A model generated the notes under the pieces. That model was not told the DNA's origin and did no database searches. It saw only the letters and a list, made by a program, of their open reading frames with translations. DNA of 15,223 nucleotides from Dehalococcoidia bacterium (lineage in GTDB: Bacteria; Chloroflexota; Dehalococcoidia; Dehalococcoidales; RBG-16-60-22). The number at the start of each line of letters is the position of its first letter. The first letter of the stretch is position 1. The translations under genes and the position numbers were made by a program. The stretch covers positions 1-15,223 of the forward strand of contig JAUWLN010000027.1 of assembly GCA_030613665.1 (NCBI GenBank), given 5' to 3'. Shown here piece by piece: positions 6,914 through 14,058 of this stretch.

Positions 6914-7462
6914 GTGAGCCAGATAAAGCAGGCGCTTATATGTGGCTATGGTGGCCAGGGGATTGTCCTCGCCGGCACGATACTGGGTCAGGCTGCCTTC
7001 AACGACGGTAAATGGGTTGGTGGCACCAATTCTTATGGTGCTGCCTCGAGGGGCGGGGCCTGCCGGTCCGAGGTGGTCATCTCCGGCCAGCCGATAATCT
7101 TCCCTTATGTCATTGAAGTTGATGTTTTAATCGCCATGTACCAGACGGCCTACGACAAATATATCGGCGAGGTCAGGCGCGAGGGAGGCATTGTCGTGTA
7201 CGATGACCGATTTGTCGCTCCCGGCAAGGTCGACGGTGTAAAACAGGTGCCGATACCGGCAACTAGAACGGCGCTGGAGGAGCTTAAAAGTGAGCTCGTG
7301 GCCAATGTGGTGATGCTGGGGGCGGCGGTGGAGGTTGCCGGTCTGGTGACCAAAGACGCGCTGCGCTCGGCGGTTGCCGAGACGGTGGCGGAGAGGCTCC
7401 GGGAGCTGGATTTGAAAGCGGTGGAAGCCGGTTTCCGACTGGGAAGCGGTAAACCTGCCTAG
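6914..7462 (+). CDS. korC: 2-oxoacid:ferredoxin oxidoreductase, gamma subunit
   Basis: A 182-residue gamma (catalytic-domain III) subunit. The glycine-rich GYGGQGIVLAG (11-21) and the GGTNSYGAASRGGACRSEVV region (36-55) are the hallmarks of the POR_N/gamma family and help form the CoA and subunit interface. The GTG start abuts korB's TAG stop with no intergenic base; a GGAG lies inside the korB tail. The order alpha-beta-gamma and tight spacing show it is the third member of one complex. Confidence 0.94.
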   Translation: MSQIKQALICGYGGQGIVLAGTILGQAAFNDGKWVGGTNSYGAASRGGACRSEVVISGQPIIFPYVIEVDVLIAMYQTAYDKYIGEVRREGGIVVYDDRFVAPGKVDGVKQVPIPATRTALEELKSELVANVVMLGAAVEVAGLVTKDALRSAVAETVAERLRELDLKAVEAGFRLGSGKPA

Positions 7463-7493
7463 AGAGCAACACTATGAAAGGTAATAGACTGAC

Positions 7494-7703
7494 ATGCCGG
7501 TAGAGGGTAGAACACATATGCCGGTCGTGGAGCATGAAAAGTGCAACCAGTGCCGGATGTGCCGCCTTCTTTGTCCCGACTTGGCCATAACCCTGAATGA
7601 AGAAAAGGGCCGGATTCAAATTGACCTTGATTTCTGCAAAGGTTGCGGTATCTGCGAGGCTTTTTGCCCCAAAGAGGCAATCAAGATGAAGCTGGAAGAG
7701 TAA
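7494..7703 (+). CDS. korD: 2-oxoacid:ferredoxin oxidoreductase, delta subunit (2x[4Fe-4S] ferredoxin)
   Basis: A 69-residue bacterial-type ferredoxin with two complete C-x2-C-x2-C-x3-C-P sets: Cys17, 20, 23, 27 and Cys48, 51, 54, 58. Each set ends in CP as expected for a pair of [4Fe-4S] clusters. As the delta subunit it carries electrons from the TPP site to free ferredoxin. It lies 31 bases after korC. The ATG at 7494 is taken as the start, but an ATG at 7518 (61 residues) with GAGGG upstream is equally plausible and would not touch any cluster ligand. In many Kor operons this gene comes first; here it is last. Confidence 0.92.
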   Translation: MPVEGRTHMPVVEHEKCNQCRMCRLLCPDLAITLNEEKGRIQIDLDFCKGCGICEAFCPKEAIKMKLEE

Positions 7704-7714
7704 CCGGAGGGGAG

Positions 7715-8737
7715 ATGCGTTTCAAAGCAGTCATGCTGGTGGCCAATCCGACGATTCCGCATGATGAGGCGGACTACCGTGGAATCGGGGTGGGGTTCAT
7801 CACCAGCCCTTGCCAGACGGAAGAGGAAATCGTCAACGCGGCCGGGGAGGCCGATTTTATCCTCACCTTCAAGAAACCGATTACCCGGAAAGTAATCGAG
7901 CAGCTGGAGCAGTGCCGGATGATATACAACATCGGTACCGGCTATGAGACCATCGACCTGGAAGCGGCGACCGAGCACGGCATCTGTGTTTCTTATCCGG
8001 ATGCCTATTGCAGCGAGGAAGTCGCCGAACATGCCATGGCGCTTATCCTCGCCTGCGCCCGGAAACTGGTGCGCCTGGACCGGGCGGTGAGAGCGGGGAA
8101 ATGGGAGTCGTATGAGAAACGGGAGATACGATTTGAGATTCTGCCGCCGATATTCCCGGTTCAGGGAAAGACGGTGGGGATTATCGGCCTCGGCAGGATA
8201 GGACGGAAACTTGTCCCTAAGGCGAAGGGGTTTGACATGCGGGTGATTGCCTTTGACCCTTATGTTCCCGCCAGCGTTTTCAAAGATTATGGTGTGGAGG
8301 CGGTGGAACTCGACTACCTGATTGAGAACTCGGATTTCATGTCGGTACACGCCGCGTTCACCTCCGATGCCAGGCATATGCTTGGTGCCGAACAGTTCAA
8401 AAAGATGAAATCGACTGCCTACGTTATTAACTGCGCCCGCGGTGAGTTCATCGATGAGGAAGCGTTATGTGACGCCGTTACCCGGGGAGAGATTGCCGGC
8501 GCCGCGCTGGATGTAATACAGGAAGAAAGTATACCACCCGACCACCCCCTGCTCAGGCTGGAAAACGTCATCATCACACCGCATACTGCCTATTACTCTG
8601 AGGGGGCACTGGGCAGGCTCAGGAAACGACCCTTTGAGGAGATTGCCCGGATGGTAGAGAGTGAGTGGCCGCAGTGGCTTATCAATACCGGGGTGAAGGA
8701 TAAGTTCGAGCAGAGATGGGGAAAACAGTCTGCGTAG
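7715..8737 (+). CDS. D-isomer-specific 2-hydroxyacid dehydrogenase, NAD-dependent
   Basis: A 340-residue member of the D-2-hydroxyacid dehydrogenase family (formate/glycerate dehydrogenase fold), interconverting a 2-hydroxyacid and a 2-oxoacid. The NAD-binding motif is GLGRIG (158-163) with Asp181 at the end of strand beta-2, indicating NAD over NADP. The catalytic triad is Arg242 (NCARGE), Glu271 and His290 (TPHTAYYS), with the usual Arg-Glu spacing of 29. The N-terminal substrate domain includes YNIGTGYETID. Substrate is unknown; phosphoglycerate, glycerate and longer 2-hydroxyacids are all possible in this family. The frame is open further upstream inside korD, but GGAGGGGAG directly before ATG 7715 sets the start. 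Lying 11 bases after korD, it plausibly supplies or drains the 2-oxoacid used by that complex. Confidence 0.9.
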   Translation: MRFKAVMLVANPTIPHDEADYRGIGVGFITSPCQTEEEIVNAAGEADFILTFKKPITRKVIEQLEQCRMIYNIGTGYETIDLEAATEHGICVSYPDAYCSEEVAEHAMALILACARKLVRLDRAVRAGKWESYEKREIRFEILPPIFPVQGKTVGIIGLGRIGRKLVPKAKGFDMRVIAFDPYVPASVFKDYGVEAVELDYLIENSDFMSVHAAFTSDARHMLGAEQFKKMKSTAYVINCARGEFIDEEALCDAVTRGEIAGAALDVIQEESIPPDHPLLRLENVIITPHTAYYSEGALGRLRKRPFEEIARMVESEWPQWLINTGVKDKFEQRWGKQSA

Positions 8738-8751
8738 AGAGGTGAGTGAAG

Positions 8752-9933
8752 ATGAAATTCCAGGGCGTTGACTATTATAAGATTGATGATTTGCTCTCTG
8801 AAGAAGAGAAGATGACCCGTACTCTGGTCAGGGAGTTTTTAGAGAATGAAATAGAACCGCTGGTGCCCGATGCCTTCCATGAGGAGAAGCCGCTGGATAT
8901 GAAGGTGATTGCTCCCAAGATGGGAGCGCTGGGCATGATTGGCGCCTGCCTCCCCGAGGAATACGGGGGGAACGGGGCAAATTATGTTACCTTCGGGCTT
9001 ATATGCCAGGAGGTAGAGAGGGTAGACAGCGCCCTGCGCAGCTTTATTGCGGTTCAATTTGGCCTGGTGGAGTATGCCATATGGAGATACGGCTCCGAAG
9101 AGCAGAAGCAGAAATGGCTGCCATTGATTGCCCGGGGAGAAAAAATAGGTTGCTTTGGCCTGACCGAGCCGAATCACGGTTCGGATGTGTCCTCAATGGA
9201 GACGGTGGCCAGGAAGGACGCCGGCGGCTGGGTGCTTAACGGGACCAAGCAATGGATAACCGAGTCCGCAATCGCGGATGTGGCTGTAGTCTGGGCTAAA
9301 ACGGACGAAGGGGTGAAAGGCTTTCTGGTGGAACGGGGCACCGAAGGTTTCAGCCAGATGGCTCAGAGTCGTAAGGGTTCGATGCGGGCCAGTGAAGTGG
9401 GTGAGCTGGGCTTTTCCGATTGCCGGATACCGCCGGAGAGTGAGATGCCAAACGCGAAAGGACTGAGCGCTCCGCTCAGCTGCCTCAGTCAGGCACGTTA
9501 CGGGATTTCCTGGGGCGTTATTGGCATTGCCATGGACTGTTACGAGACGGCCCTGAACTACGCCAAGGAAAGGGAGCAGTTCGGCACCCCGATTGCTGCT
9601 TATCAGCTGGTCCAGGAGAGGCTGGTCACCATGCTGATTGAGATTACCAAGGCGCAGCTGCTGTCGTACCAGCTGGGCAGGCTTATGGATGAAGGTAAAG
9701 CTAGCTATACCCAAATCTCTATGGCGAAGAAAAATAATGTGGCGATTGCCCGTATGTGCACCCGCTTAGCCCGCGAGACCCTGGGTGCTAATGGCATATC
9801 TCTGGACTATTCTCCTATCAGGCATATGGCCAATATTGAGTCGGTTTATACCTATGAAGGGACAGACGATATGCACACCCTGATTCTGGGTCAGGATATT
9901 ACCGGAATACCGGCATTCCGCCGGGAGCTATAG
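8752..9933 (+). CDS. Acyl-CoA dehydrogenase, glutaryl-CoA dehydrogenase type
   Basis: A 393-residue FAD-dependent acyl-CoA dehydrogenase with N-terminal helical (about 15-130), middle beta (133-230) and C-terminal helical (245-390) domains. CFGLTEPNHGSD (134-145) and WITESAIAD are FAD-site motifs. The catalytic base is Glu369 in TYEGT. The end (IRHMANIESVYTYEGT and ITGIPAF) strongly recalls glutaryl-CoA dehydrogenase, which makes crotonyl-CoA and CO2. Glu89 and Arg96 in ERVDSALRS, and Tyr368 beside the base, fit the decarboxylating type; a serine I recall two turns later is Ala100 here. A GTG at 8746 is possible, but GAGGTGA at 8739-8745 is 9 bases (from GAGG) before ATG 8752. It lies 14 bases after the hydroxyacid dehydrogenase. 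No ETF genes are in view, so the electron acceptor is unknown. Confidence 0.9.
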   Translation: MKFQGVDYYKIDDLLSEEEKMTRTLVREFLENEIEPLVPDAFHEEKPLDMKVIAPKMGALGMIGACLPEEYGGNGANYVTFGLICQEVERVDSALRSFIAVQFGLVEYAIWRYGSEEQKQKWLPLIARGEKIGCFGLTEPNHGSDVSSMETVARKDAGGWVLNGTKQWITESAIADVAVVWAKTDEGVKGFLVERGTEGFSQMAQSRKGSMRASEVGELGFSDCRIPPESEMPNAKGLSAPLSCLSQARYGISWGVIGIAMDCYETALNYAKEREQFGTPIAAYQLVQERLVTMLIEITKAQLLSYQLGRLMDEGKASYTQISMAKKNNVAIARMCTRLARETLGANGISLDYSPIRHMANIESVYTYEGTDDMHTLILGQDITGIPAFRREL

Positions 9934-9942
9934 GGGGGTGGA

Positions 9943-10500
9943 TTGAAGATACTGGCCATAGTCGGCAGTCCCAGGCTGAAAGGCAACACCAGTTTCCTGG
10001 TCGACCAGGCGCTGGATGAGGCGGCCAGGCTCGGTGCGGAAACGGAAAAGATAGTCATCAGCCAGCATGAAGTAAGCCCCTGCCTCGGCCATGAAAATTG
10101 CGCCTCTCTTGAGTCCTGTACCCAGAAGGATGATGCCGGCTGGATTATGGAAAAATTTTACGAGGTGGATGGGGTTATTCTGGCCTGCCCGGTTTATTAC
10201 TTGAATGTAACCGCCCAGATGAAGGCTTTCCTGGACCGCAATTACTTCCCGTATAAAAAGAACCTGCGGGCTAAAGCCCGGTCGGTGGGCATCATCGTGG
10301 TCGCCGAGCAGATGGGCATTGAGGATACGCTTTATACACTGCACCAGTTTGTGGACTGGATTTTCTTCGTCGGCAGAGGCCGTCGGCTTGTGGTGAGCGG
10401 GTACGCCGACCGGCCAGGAGATGCGCAGAAGGACGCCAAGCTGGTGACAGAAGCCCGTGAGTTGGGCCGAAAGATGGCGGAGAGCTTGAAGCGGGAGTAG
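9943..10500 (+). CDS. Flavodoxin-fold FMN protein, iron-sulfur flavoprotein-like
   Basis: A 185-residue NADPH-dependent FMN-reductase/flavodoxin-fold protein. The phosphate loop is GSPRLKGNT (8-16), and CPVYYLNVTAQMKAFLDR (82-99) is the second FMN-contact region. Between them sits PCLGHENCASLESC (46-59), the position of the compact cysteine motif of iron-sulfur flavoproteins (C-x2-C-x2-C-x4-7-C). Here the second Cys is His50, leaving Cys47, Cys53 and Cys59. It may be a redox partner moving electrons from ferredoxin or the acyl-CoA dehydrogenase; that is inference from context. The start is TTG 9943 after a G-rich stretch (9933-9938), 9 bases after the previous stop. No nearby ATG fits the beta-1 strand (KILAIVGSP). 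Confidence 0.87.
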   Translation: MKILAIVGSPRLKGNTSFLVDQALDEAARLGAETEKIVISQHEVSPCLGHENCASLESCTQKDDAGWIMEKFYEVDGVILACPVYYLNVTAQMKAFLDRNYFPYKKNLRAKARSVGIIVVAEQMGIEDTLYTLHQFVDWIFFVGRGRRLVVSGYADRPGDAQKDAKLVTEARELGRKMAESLKRE

Positions 10501-10504
10501 GGTA

Positions 10505-10960
10505 TTGAGAATCGGCGTTATAGCAGATACGCATGCCCAGGCCGTCGAAGATATCCCGTTGTCAATCTTGGACGTGCTGGAGAGAGTTGACCTTATCGTC
10601 CATGCCGGGGATATTACGGAGAGGGCTGTGCTGGAGAGGTTCAGGGAAATCGGGGAGGTCAAGGCGGTGTACGGCAATATGGATTCGGGCGAACTGAAAC
10701 GGATGCTGCCGGACAGGCGGACTCTTGACATTGAAGGGAAGCAAATCGGGGTTTGCCATGGTTCCGGGGAGCCGTGGGGGGTAGCGGAAAGAGTGCGGCT
10801 ATTGTTTGGCGAAGTGGACGTTATCATCTTTGGACACTCTCATTTACCATTCAATGAATATATTCGGGGAACGCTCATGTTCAATCCGGGGCGGGCCCGA
10901 GATTCCTTTGGCATCGTGACGATAGAGAAAGAGATAAAGGCTGAGATAATAAAATTTTGA
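10505..10960 (+). CDS. YfcE/MJ0936-type metallophosphoesterase
   Basis: A 151-residue calcineurin-like phosphodiesterase of the small YfcE/MJ0936 group, which hydrolyses phosphodiesters with two divalent metals, often Mn. All ligands are visible: Asp8 and His10 (ADTH), Asp36 (HAGD), Asn58 (GNMD), His85 (CHG), and His111 and His113 (GHSH). Length is slightly below the usual 155-185. The physiological substrate is unknown for most members. The TTG start at 10505 has GGAG ending 7 bases upstream, and the gene begins 4 bases after the previous stop. Its TGA stop overlaps the presumed TTG start of the MFS gene, so it sits within the operon, though its link to acid catabolism is unclear. Confidence 0.9.
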   Translation: MRIGVIADTHAQAVEDIPLSILDVLERVDLIVHAGDITERAVLERFREIGEVKAVYGNMDSGELKRMLPDRRTLDIEGKQIGVCHGSGEPWGVAERVRLLFGEVDVIIFGHSHLPFNEYIRGTLMFNPGRARDSFGIVTIEKEIKAEIIKF

Positions 10961-12306
10961 ATGACGCTAGGAGCGGTCCTGCCAATCAATTACAACACAA
11001 TACCGACATATCTGACGAGAAGGGTGGTGTAAACAGGAAGCCGCTCTTTTTTTATGGCTGGGCTATTGTCGGCATTGCCATCATCAGTATGATGTTGATC
11101 TACGGTACGCGCCATTCTTTCTCCGTCCTTTTTCCGCCGATTCTCAGTGAGTTCGGCTGGAGCCGTGGCAGCACGGCGTTTATGCTTTCTCTGAACATTT
11201 TCGTGTATGGTTTAACGGCACCGATTGCCGGCAGCCTGTACGATCGCTGGAAGCCCCACCGGCTCATTTTAATCGGTGCTATTTTGCTGGGACTGGCCAC
11301 AGCCGGCTGTGCTTTTGCCCGTGAACTGTGGCATTTTTACCTGTTCTTTGGTGTTTTAATGCCCGTGGGGTCGGCGTTTAGCGGCTGGCCGCTGCTCGGG
11401 CCGACGCTGACCAACTGGTTTGCCAAAAAGCGGGGCATGGTCATAGGCCTGGCACAGATGGGTGGCGGTCTCAGCTTCACCTACGGCATATTTATTGAGT
11501 TCGTCACCTCACAGGTGGGCTGGCGTCATGCCTATTTTGTCATTGCCGGTATTGTCGTTGCGGTTATCGTTCCCCTTTACCTCTTTTTCTACCGTTACCG
11601 TCCGGAGGAGAAAGGACTCAAGCCCTACGGGGCTGATGAGCCGCGTGTGGCCATTGAATTGGATGCCAGTGCCGCGGAGGCCCAAAAGTCCGTACCTCAT
11701 GGCTGGACGCTGCGGAAAGCGCTGAAGACGTACCATCTGTGGTTTCTGGTGGCAACCCAGTCACTGTACTGGGGCGTTGGTGCCTATCTGGTGCTTGGCC
11801 ATCAGGTAAAGTTTGCCGAGGACGTTGGCTACAGTAGCACCTTTGCGGCATCTATCTTCGCGCTCTTCGGTATTTCCACCGTAGCCGGACAGCTGTCCGC
11901 GGCTCTTTCCGACCGGATAGGGAGAGAGAAAACAGGGACAATAGCGGTTATCCTGACTCTGGGGGCGCTCACCGCATTGCTTTCCGTACATGATACCTCA
12001 CAGCCCTGGCTTTTCTATCTGTACGGGATAGGCTTTGGCTATGGCGCTGGGCTGTGCTCACCGACCATCTATGCCGGGCTGGCGGACATATTCTATGGCA
12101 GGCACTTTGGTGTTCTGTCCGGACTGCTGCTGGCCGGGTTCGGCATTGGTGGCGTAATAGGGCCGTGGCTGGGCGGCTTCATCTATGATGTTACCGGCAG
12201 TTACACCAGCGCTTTTATCTTTGCCATGGTATGCTTCGGCCTTTCCGGCATTACGCTCTGGATTGCCGCACCGAGGAAAGCGGAGAAGCTGCGGGCTCAG
12301 TTGTGA
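10957..12306 (+). CDS. MFS transporter, monocarboxylate/oxalate-formate-like
   Basis: A 449-residue inner-membrane carrier. Twelve hydrophobic segments are visible, roughly at 33-52, 73-94, 103-121, 127-148, 161-183, 193-212, 258-281, 296-315, 326-343, 350-371, 385-409 and 417-437. A charged cytoplasmic loop (213-257) divides the halves. The loop after helix 2 holds GSLYDRWKPHR, the MFS motif A, and SDRIGREK repeats it after helix 8. General likeness (YGWAIVG opening, EFGWSRG) is to the monocarboxylate and oxalate:formate antiporter families, so the cargo is probably an organic acid. The start is uncertain: TTG 10957 overlaps the previous TGA and lacks a clear Shine-Dalgarno, but no ATG or GTG precedes helix 1 in this frame. 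It closes the plus-strand operon and may import its substrate. Confidence 0.88.
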   Translation: MNDARSGPANQLQHNTDISDEKGGVNRKPLFFYGWAIVGIAIISMMLIYGTRHSFSVLFPPILSEFGWSRGSTAFMLSLNIFVYGLTAPIAGSLYDRWKPHRLILIGAILLGLATAGCAFARELWHFYLFFGVLMPVGSAFSGWPLLGPTLTNWFAKKRGMVIGLAQMGGGLSFTYGIFIEFVTSQVGWRHAYFVIAGIVVAVIVPLYLFFYRYRPEEKGLKPYGADEPRVAIELDASAAEAQKSVPHGWTLRKALKTYHLWFLVATQSLYWGVGAYLVLGHQVKFAEDVGYSSTFAASIFALFGISTVAGQLSAALSDRIGREKTGTIAVILTLGALTALLSVHDTSQPWLFYLYGIGFGYGAGLCSPTIYAGLADIFYGRHFGVLSGLLLAGFGIGGVIGPWLGGFIYDVTGSYTSAFIFAMVCFGLSGITLWIAAPRKAEKLRAQL

Positions 12307-12404
12307 GCCATTATTTCACCTTGGACAGCCCGCCTAGAGGATACTCATGCTTTCTCTTAAACGGAATTAAGCGCCGTTAATCACCTGATTGGCAGTATAC
12401 TTGT

Positions 12405-12464
12405 GGGTAAAACAGGGTGAGAGAAGGATAATTAATATTCTATTCCTCCCCTGGACCTGTTACC
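12405..12464. terminator. Weak candidate bidirectional hairpin between convergent genes
   Basis: AACAGG (12411-12416) can pair with CCTGTT (12456-12461), extendable with one bulge to GGTAA and TTACC. An alternative pairing uses CAGGGTGAG and CTCCCCTG. The region separates two convergent operon ends, where a terminator is expected. No T-run follows on the plus strand, so this is a tentative call. The rest of 12307-12495 is A/T-rich with no gene that I can support. Confidence 0.25.
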
Positions 12465-12495
12465 AAAGCTCAAAAAATTATGGAATAATATAAGG

Positions 12496-13074
12496 TCAAT
12501 GGACAATGCGACCAATACTTCTTGCGGAATCCTTTGAAGTGGTAAAATAAACGTTCCGCCCTAGAAACAGGATAGGGCTAACCTTATCCAAATCCAGCGT
12601 GTTCTCCGGAGAATAGACTTCCTTCAGCCAATGCACGGCCACAATCTCTCCCACCAACCACCTATGGTTACCATAGCCTCTGTCATCAATTAACTTGCAC
12701 TCATAGGCGGCATAGGCATTTTTCAAGATTGGCACGGCTGTCCTTACTGACTTTTCTTTCGCGATATTAAACTTCTGAAACTTGTCTATTTCTCGGCCAG
12801 TGCTGCTGCCCACAGCAGAAACTAGCTTAACCTCTTCAAAGGGCATGAAATTGACCCCAAACTCCTTACTCTCGGTAATAAGCTCGTAGGTGAACTTCTC
12901 AGGCATGACCGCTATCCCACATATAGGCGGGTCATGAGAAATAAGGGTATGCAGGCCTATCGCCAGAGCATTATCCTTCCCCCTGGCATGGGCAGTAACT
13001 ATCGTAGCTATTACTGGGCGATGTTGAAAGAATGCTCCGGGTTCTTCGCCGGTTATTCTAATTGCCTTGGTCAT
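12496..13074 (-). CDS. Flavin reductase-like FMN-binding split-barrel protein (flavoredoxin-like)
   Basis: A 192-residue protein of the flavin-reductase-like split-barrel family. Members bind FMN and act as flavin reductases, flavoredoxins or electron carriers in the cytosol. Visible features are the N-terminal RPVIATIVTAHARGKDNA (19-36), the strand ISHDPPICGIAVMPEKFTYELI (45-66), ESKEFGVNFMP (68-78) and an IDKFQKF helix. The GNHRWLVGEIVAVHW strand lies near 135-150. The family pattern of a small-molecule strand followed by SxxPP is present. Partner and substrate are unknown. AAGGAG (13082-13087) is 7 bases before the ATG. It is 34 bases after the cysteine-synthase-like gene and last in the minus-strand run. 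Base composition here is visibly more A/T-rich than in the flanking genes. Confidence 0.85.
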   Translation of the reverse strand: MTKAIRITGEEPGAFFQHRPVIATIVTAHARGKDNALAIGLHTLISHDPPICGIAVMPEKFTYELITESKEFGVNFMPFEEVKLVSAVGSSTGREIDKFQKFNIAKEKSVRTAVPILKNAYAAYECKLIDDRGYGNHRWLVGEIVAVHWLKEVYSPENTLDLDKVSPILFLGRNVYFTTSKDSARSIGRIVH

Positions 13075-13108
13075 TTTTGAGCTCCTTGACTCTTATTTTA
13101 ACTCCAGG

Positions 13109-14014
13109 CTAGAGGACATTCAGGCTCAGATACCGCTCCCCTCTATCTGGGAGGAGCGTGACGATAGTCTTGCCCTGCCCTAATTTGCGCGCAATCTCCA
13201 GCGAAGCCAGAATGTTGGCCCCGGAGGAAATGCCGACCATCAGACCTTCCTCCCGTATGAGCCTTCTCGTCATTGCCACCGCGTCTTTCTCGCTCACCGG
13301 AATGACCTCGTCTATGAGGTCGAGGTCGACCAGTTCCGGGATGAATCCCGGGCCAATACCCTGGATAATGTGGTTGTTGGGCTCGCCGCCGCTCATGACG
13401 GCTGATTCCGCCGGTTCCACGGCGATGATTTTGACCGCGGGGTTAGCCTGCTTCAAAGCTTCGGCCACGCCCATCAGACTGCCGCCGGTGCCGATACCGG
13501 CTACGAAGACATCGATATCTTTACCAACCGCCTGTAAAATCTGTTTGCCGGTGATTTCACGGTGGGCATTAGTATTATCCCGGTTCTCAAATTGCCGGGG
13601 GAGCCAGGCGCCTTTGTTTTCTTCGGCCAGCTGCTCCAGCTTTTCCGTCGCGCCCGGGAAACCCTCCGCGGCGGGAGTAAGGATAATCTCGGCGCCGAAG
13701 GACCGTATCATCTGCATTCTTTCCTTGCTCATATGCTCCGGCATTACCGCCACAAAATGGTACCCTTTTAAGGCAGCAATCATGGCGAAGGAAATGCCCG
13801 TATTACCGCTTGTTTCTTCGATTATCTTGCCGCCCGGTTTCAGCAGCCCCTTCTTCTCGGCGACGTCGGTCATGTAAAAAGCCATGACATCTTTGATACT
13901 GCCGCTTGGATTCAAGGCTTCCAGCTTGGCCAGAACGGTGGCTGCGGTGTCATTCACGTGCTCCAGTTGCACCATCGGCGTATTGCCAACAAGTTTCATC
14001 AATCCGTTATTCAT
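13109..14014 (-). CDS. cysK: Cysteine synthase family PLP enzyme (CysK/CysM-like)
   Basis: A 301-residue PLP enzyme of the O-acetylserine sulfhydrylase family, making cysteine from O-acetylserine and sulfide in the cytosol. Signatures are LVGNTPMVQL (8-17), the PLP lysine Lys41 in NPSGSIKDV, the ETSGNTGISFAM loop (67-78), GIGTGGSLMGV (phosphate loop) and SSGANILASL near the C-terminus. The usual SVKDR reads SIKDV, so the Arg two residues after the Lys is Val43. Close relatives in this fold include cystathionine beta-synthase-like enzymes, so the donor may differ. A TTG at 14041 would add nine residues; AAGGAGG (14019-14025) supports ATG 14014 instead, though its 4-base spacing is short. No serine acetyltransferase is nearby; neighbours are an aldolase and a flavin reductase. 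Confidence 0.88.
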   Translation of the reverse strand: MNNGLMKLVGNTPMVQLEHVNDTAATVLAKLEALNPSGSIKDVMAFYMTDVAEKKGLLKPGGKIIEETSGNTGISFAMIAALKGYHFVAVMPEHMSKERMQMIRSFGAEIILTPAAEGFPGATEKLEQLAEENKGAWLPRQFENRDNTNAHREITGKQILQAVGKDIDVFVAGIGTGGSLMGVAEALKQANPAVKIIAVEPAESAVMSGGEPNNHIIQGIGPGFIPELVDLDLIDEVIPVSEKDAVAMTRRLIREEGLMVGISSGANILASLEIARKLGQGKTIVTLLPDRGERYLSLNVL

Positions 14015-14058
14015 TAAGCCTCCTTCAGGCAGAGTGGGCAATACTAAATCGCAGCGGC

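Noticed and set aside
7643..7714. Extended N-terminus for the hydroxyacid dehydrogenase starting inside korD
   Set aside because: GGAGGGGAG directly before ATG 7715 and the alignment of beta-1 to the family fix the later start.
9928..10827. A 299-codon open frame antisense to the flavodoxin-like and phosphodiesterase genes
   Set aside because: The serine- and proline-rich translation has no recognisable motif, and it overlaps two genes with intact catalytic residues.
12363..12381. AACGG/CCGTT inverted repeat after the MFS gene as a terminator
   Set aside because: The stem is only 5 bp with a 9-base loop and no following T-run.
13158..13877. A 239-codon open frame antisense to the cysteine-synthase-like gene
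   Set aside because: Serine/isoleucine-rich mirror of a clear PLP enzyme, with no start signal.
14015..14041. TTG start adding nine residues to the cysteine-synthase-like protein
   Set aside because: The extension would translate through the AAGGAGG RBS; family proteins begin near the ATG at 14014.
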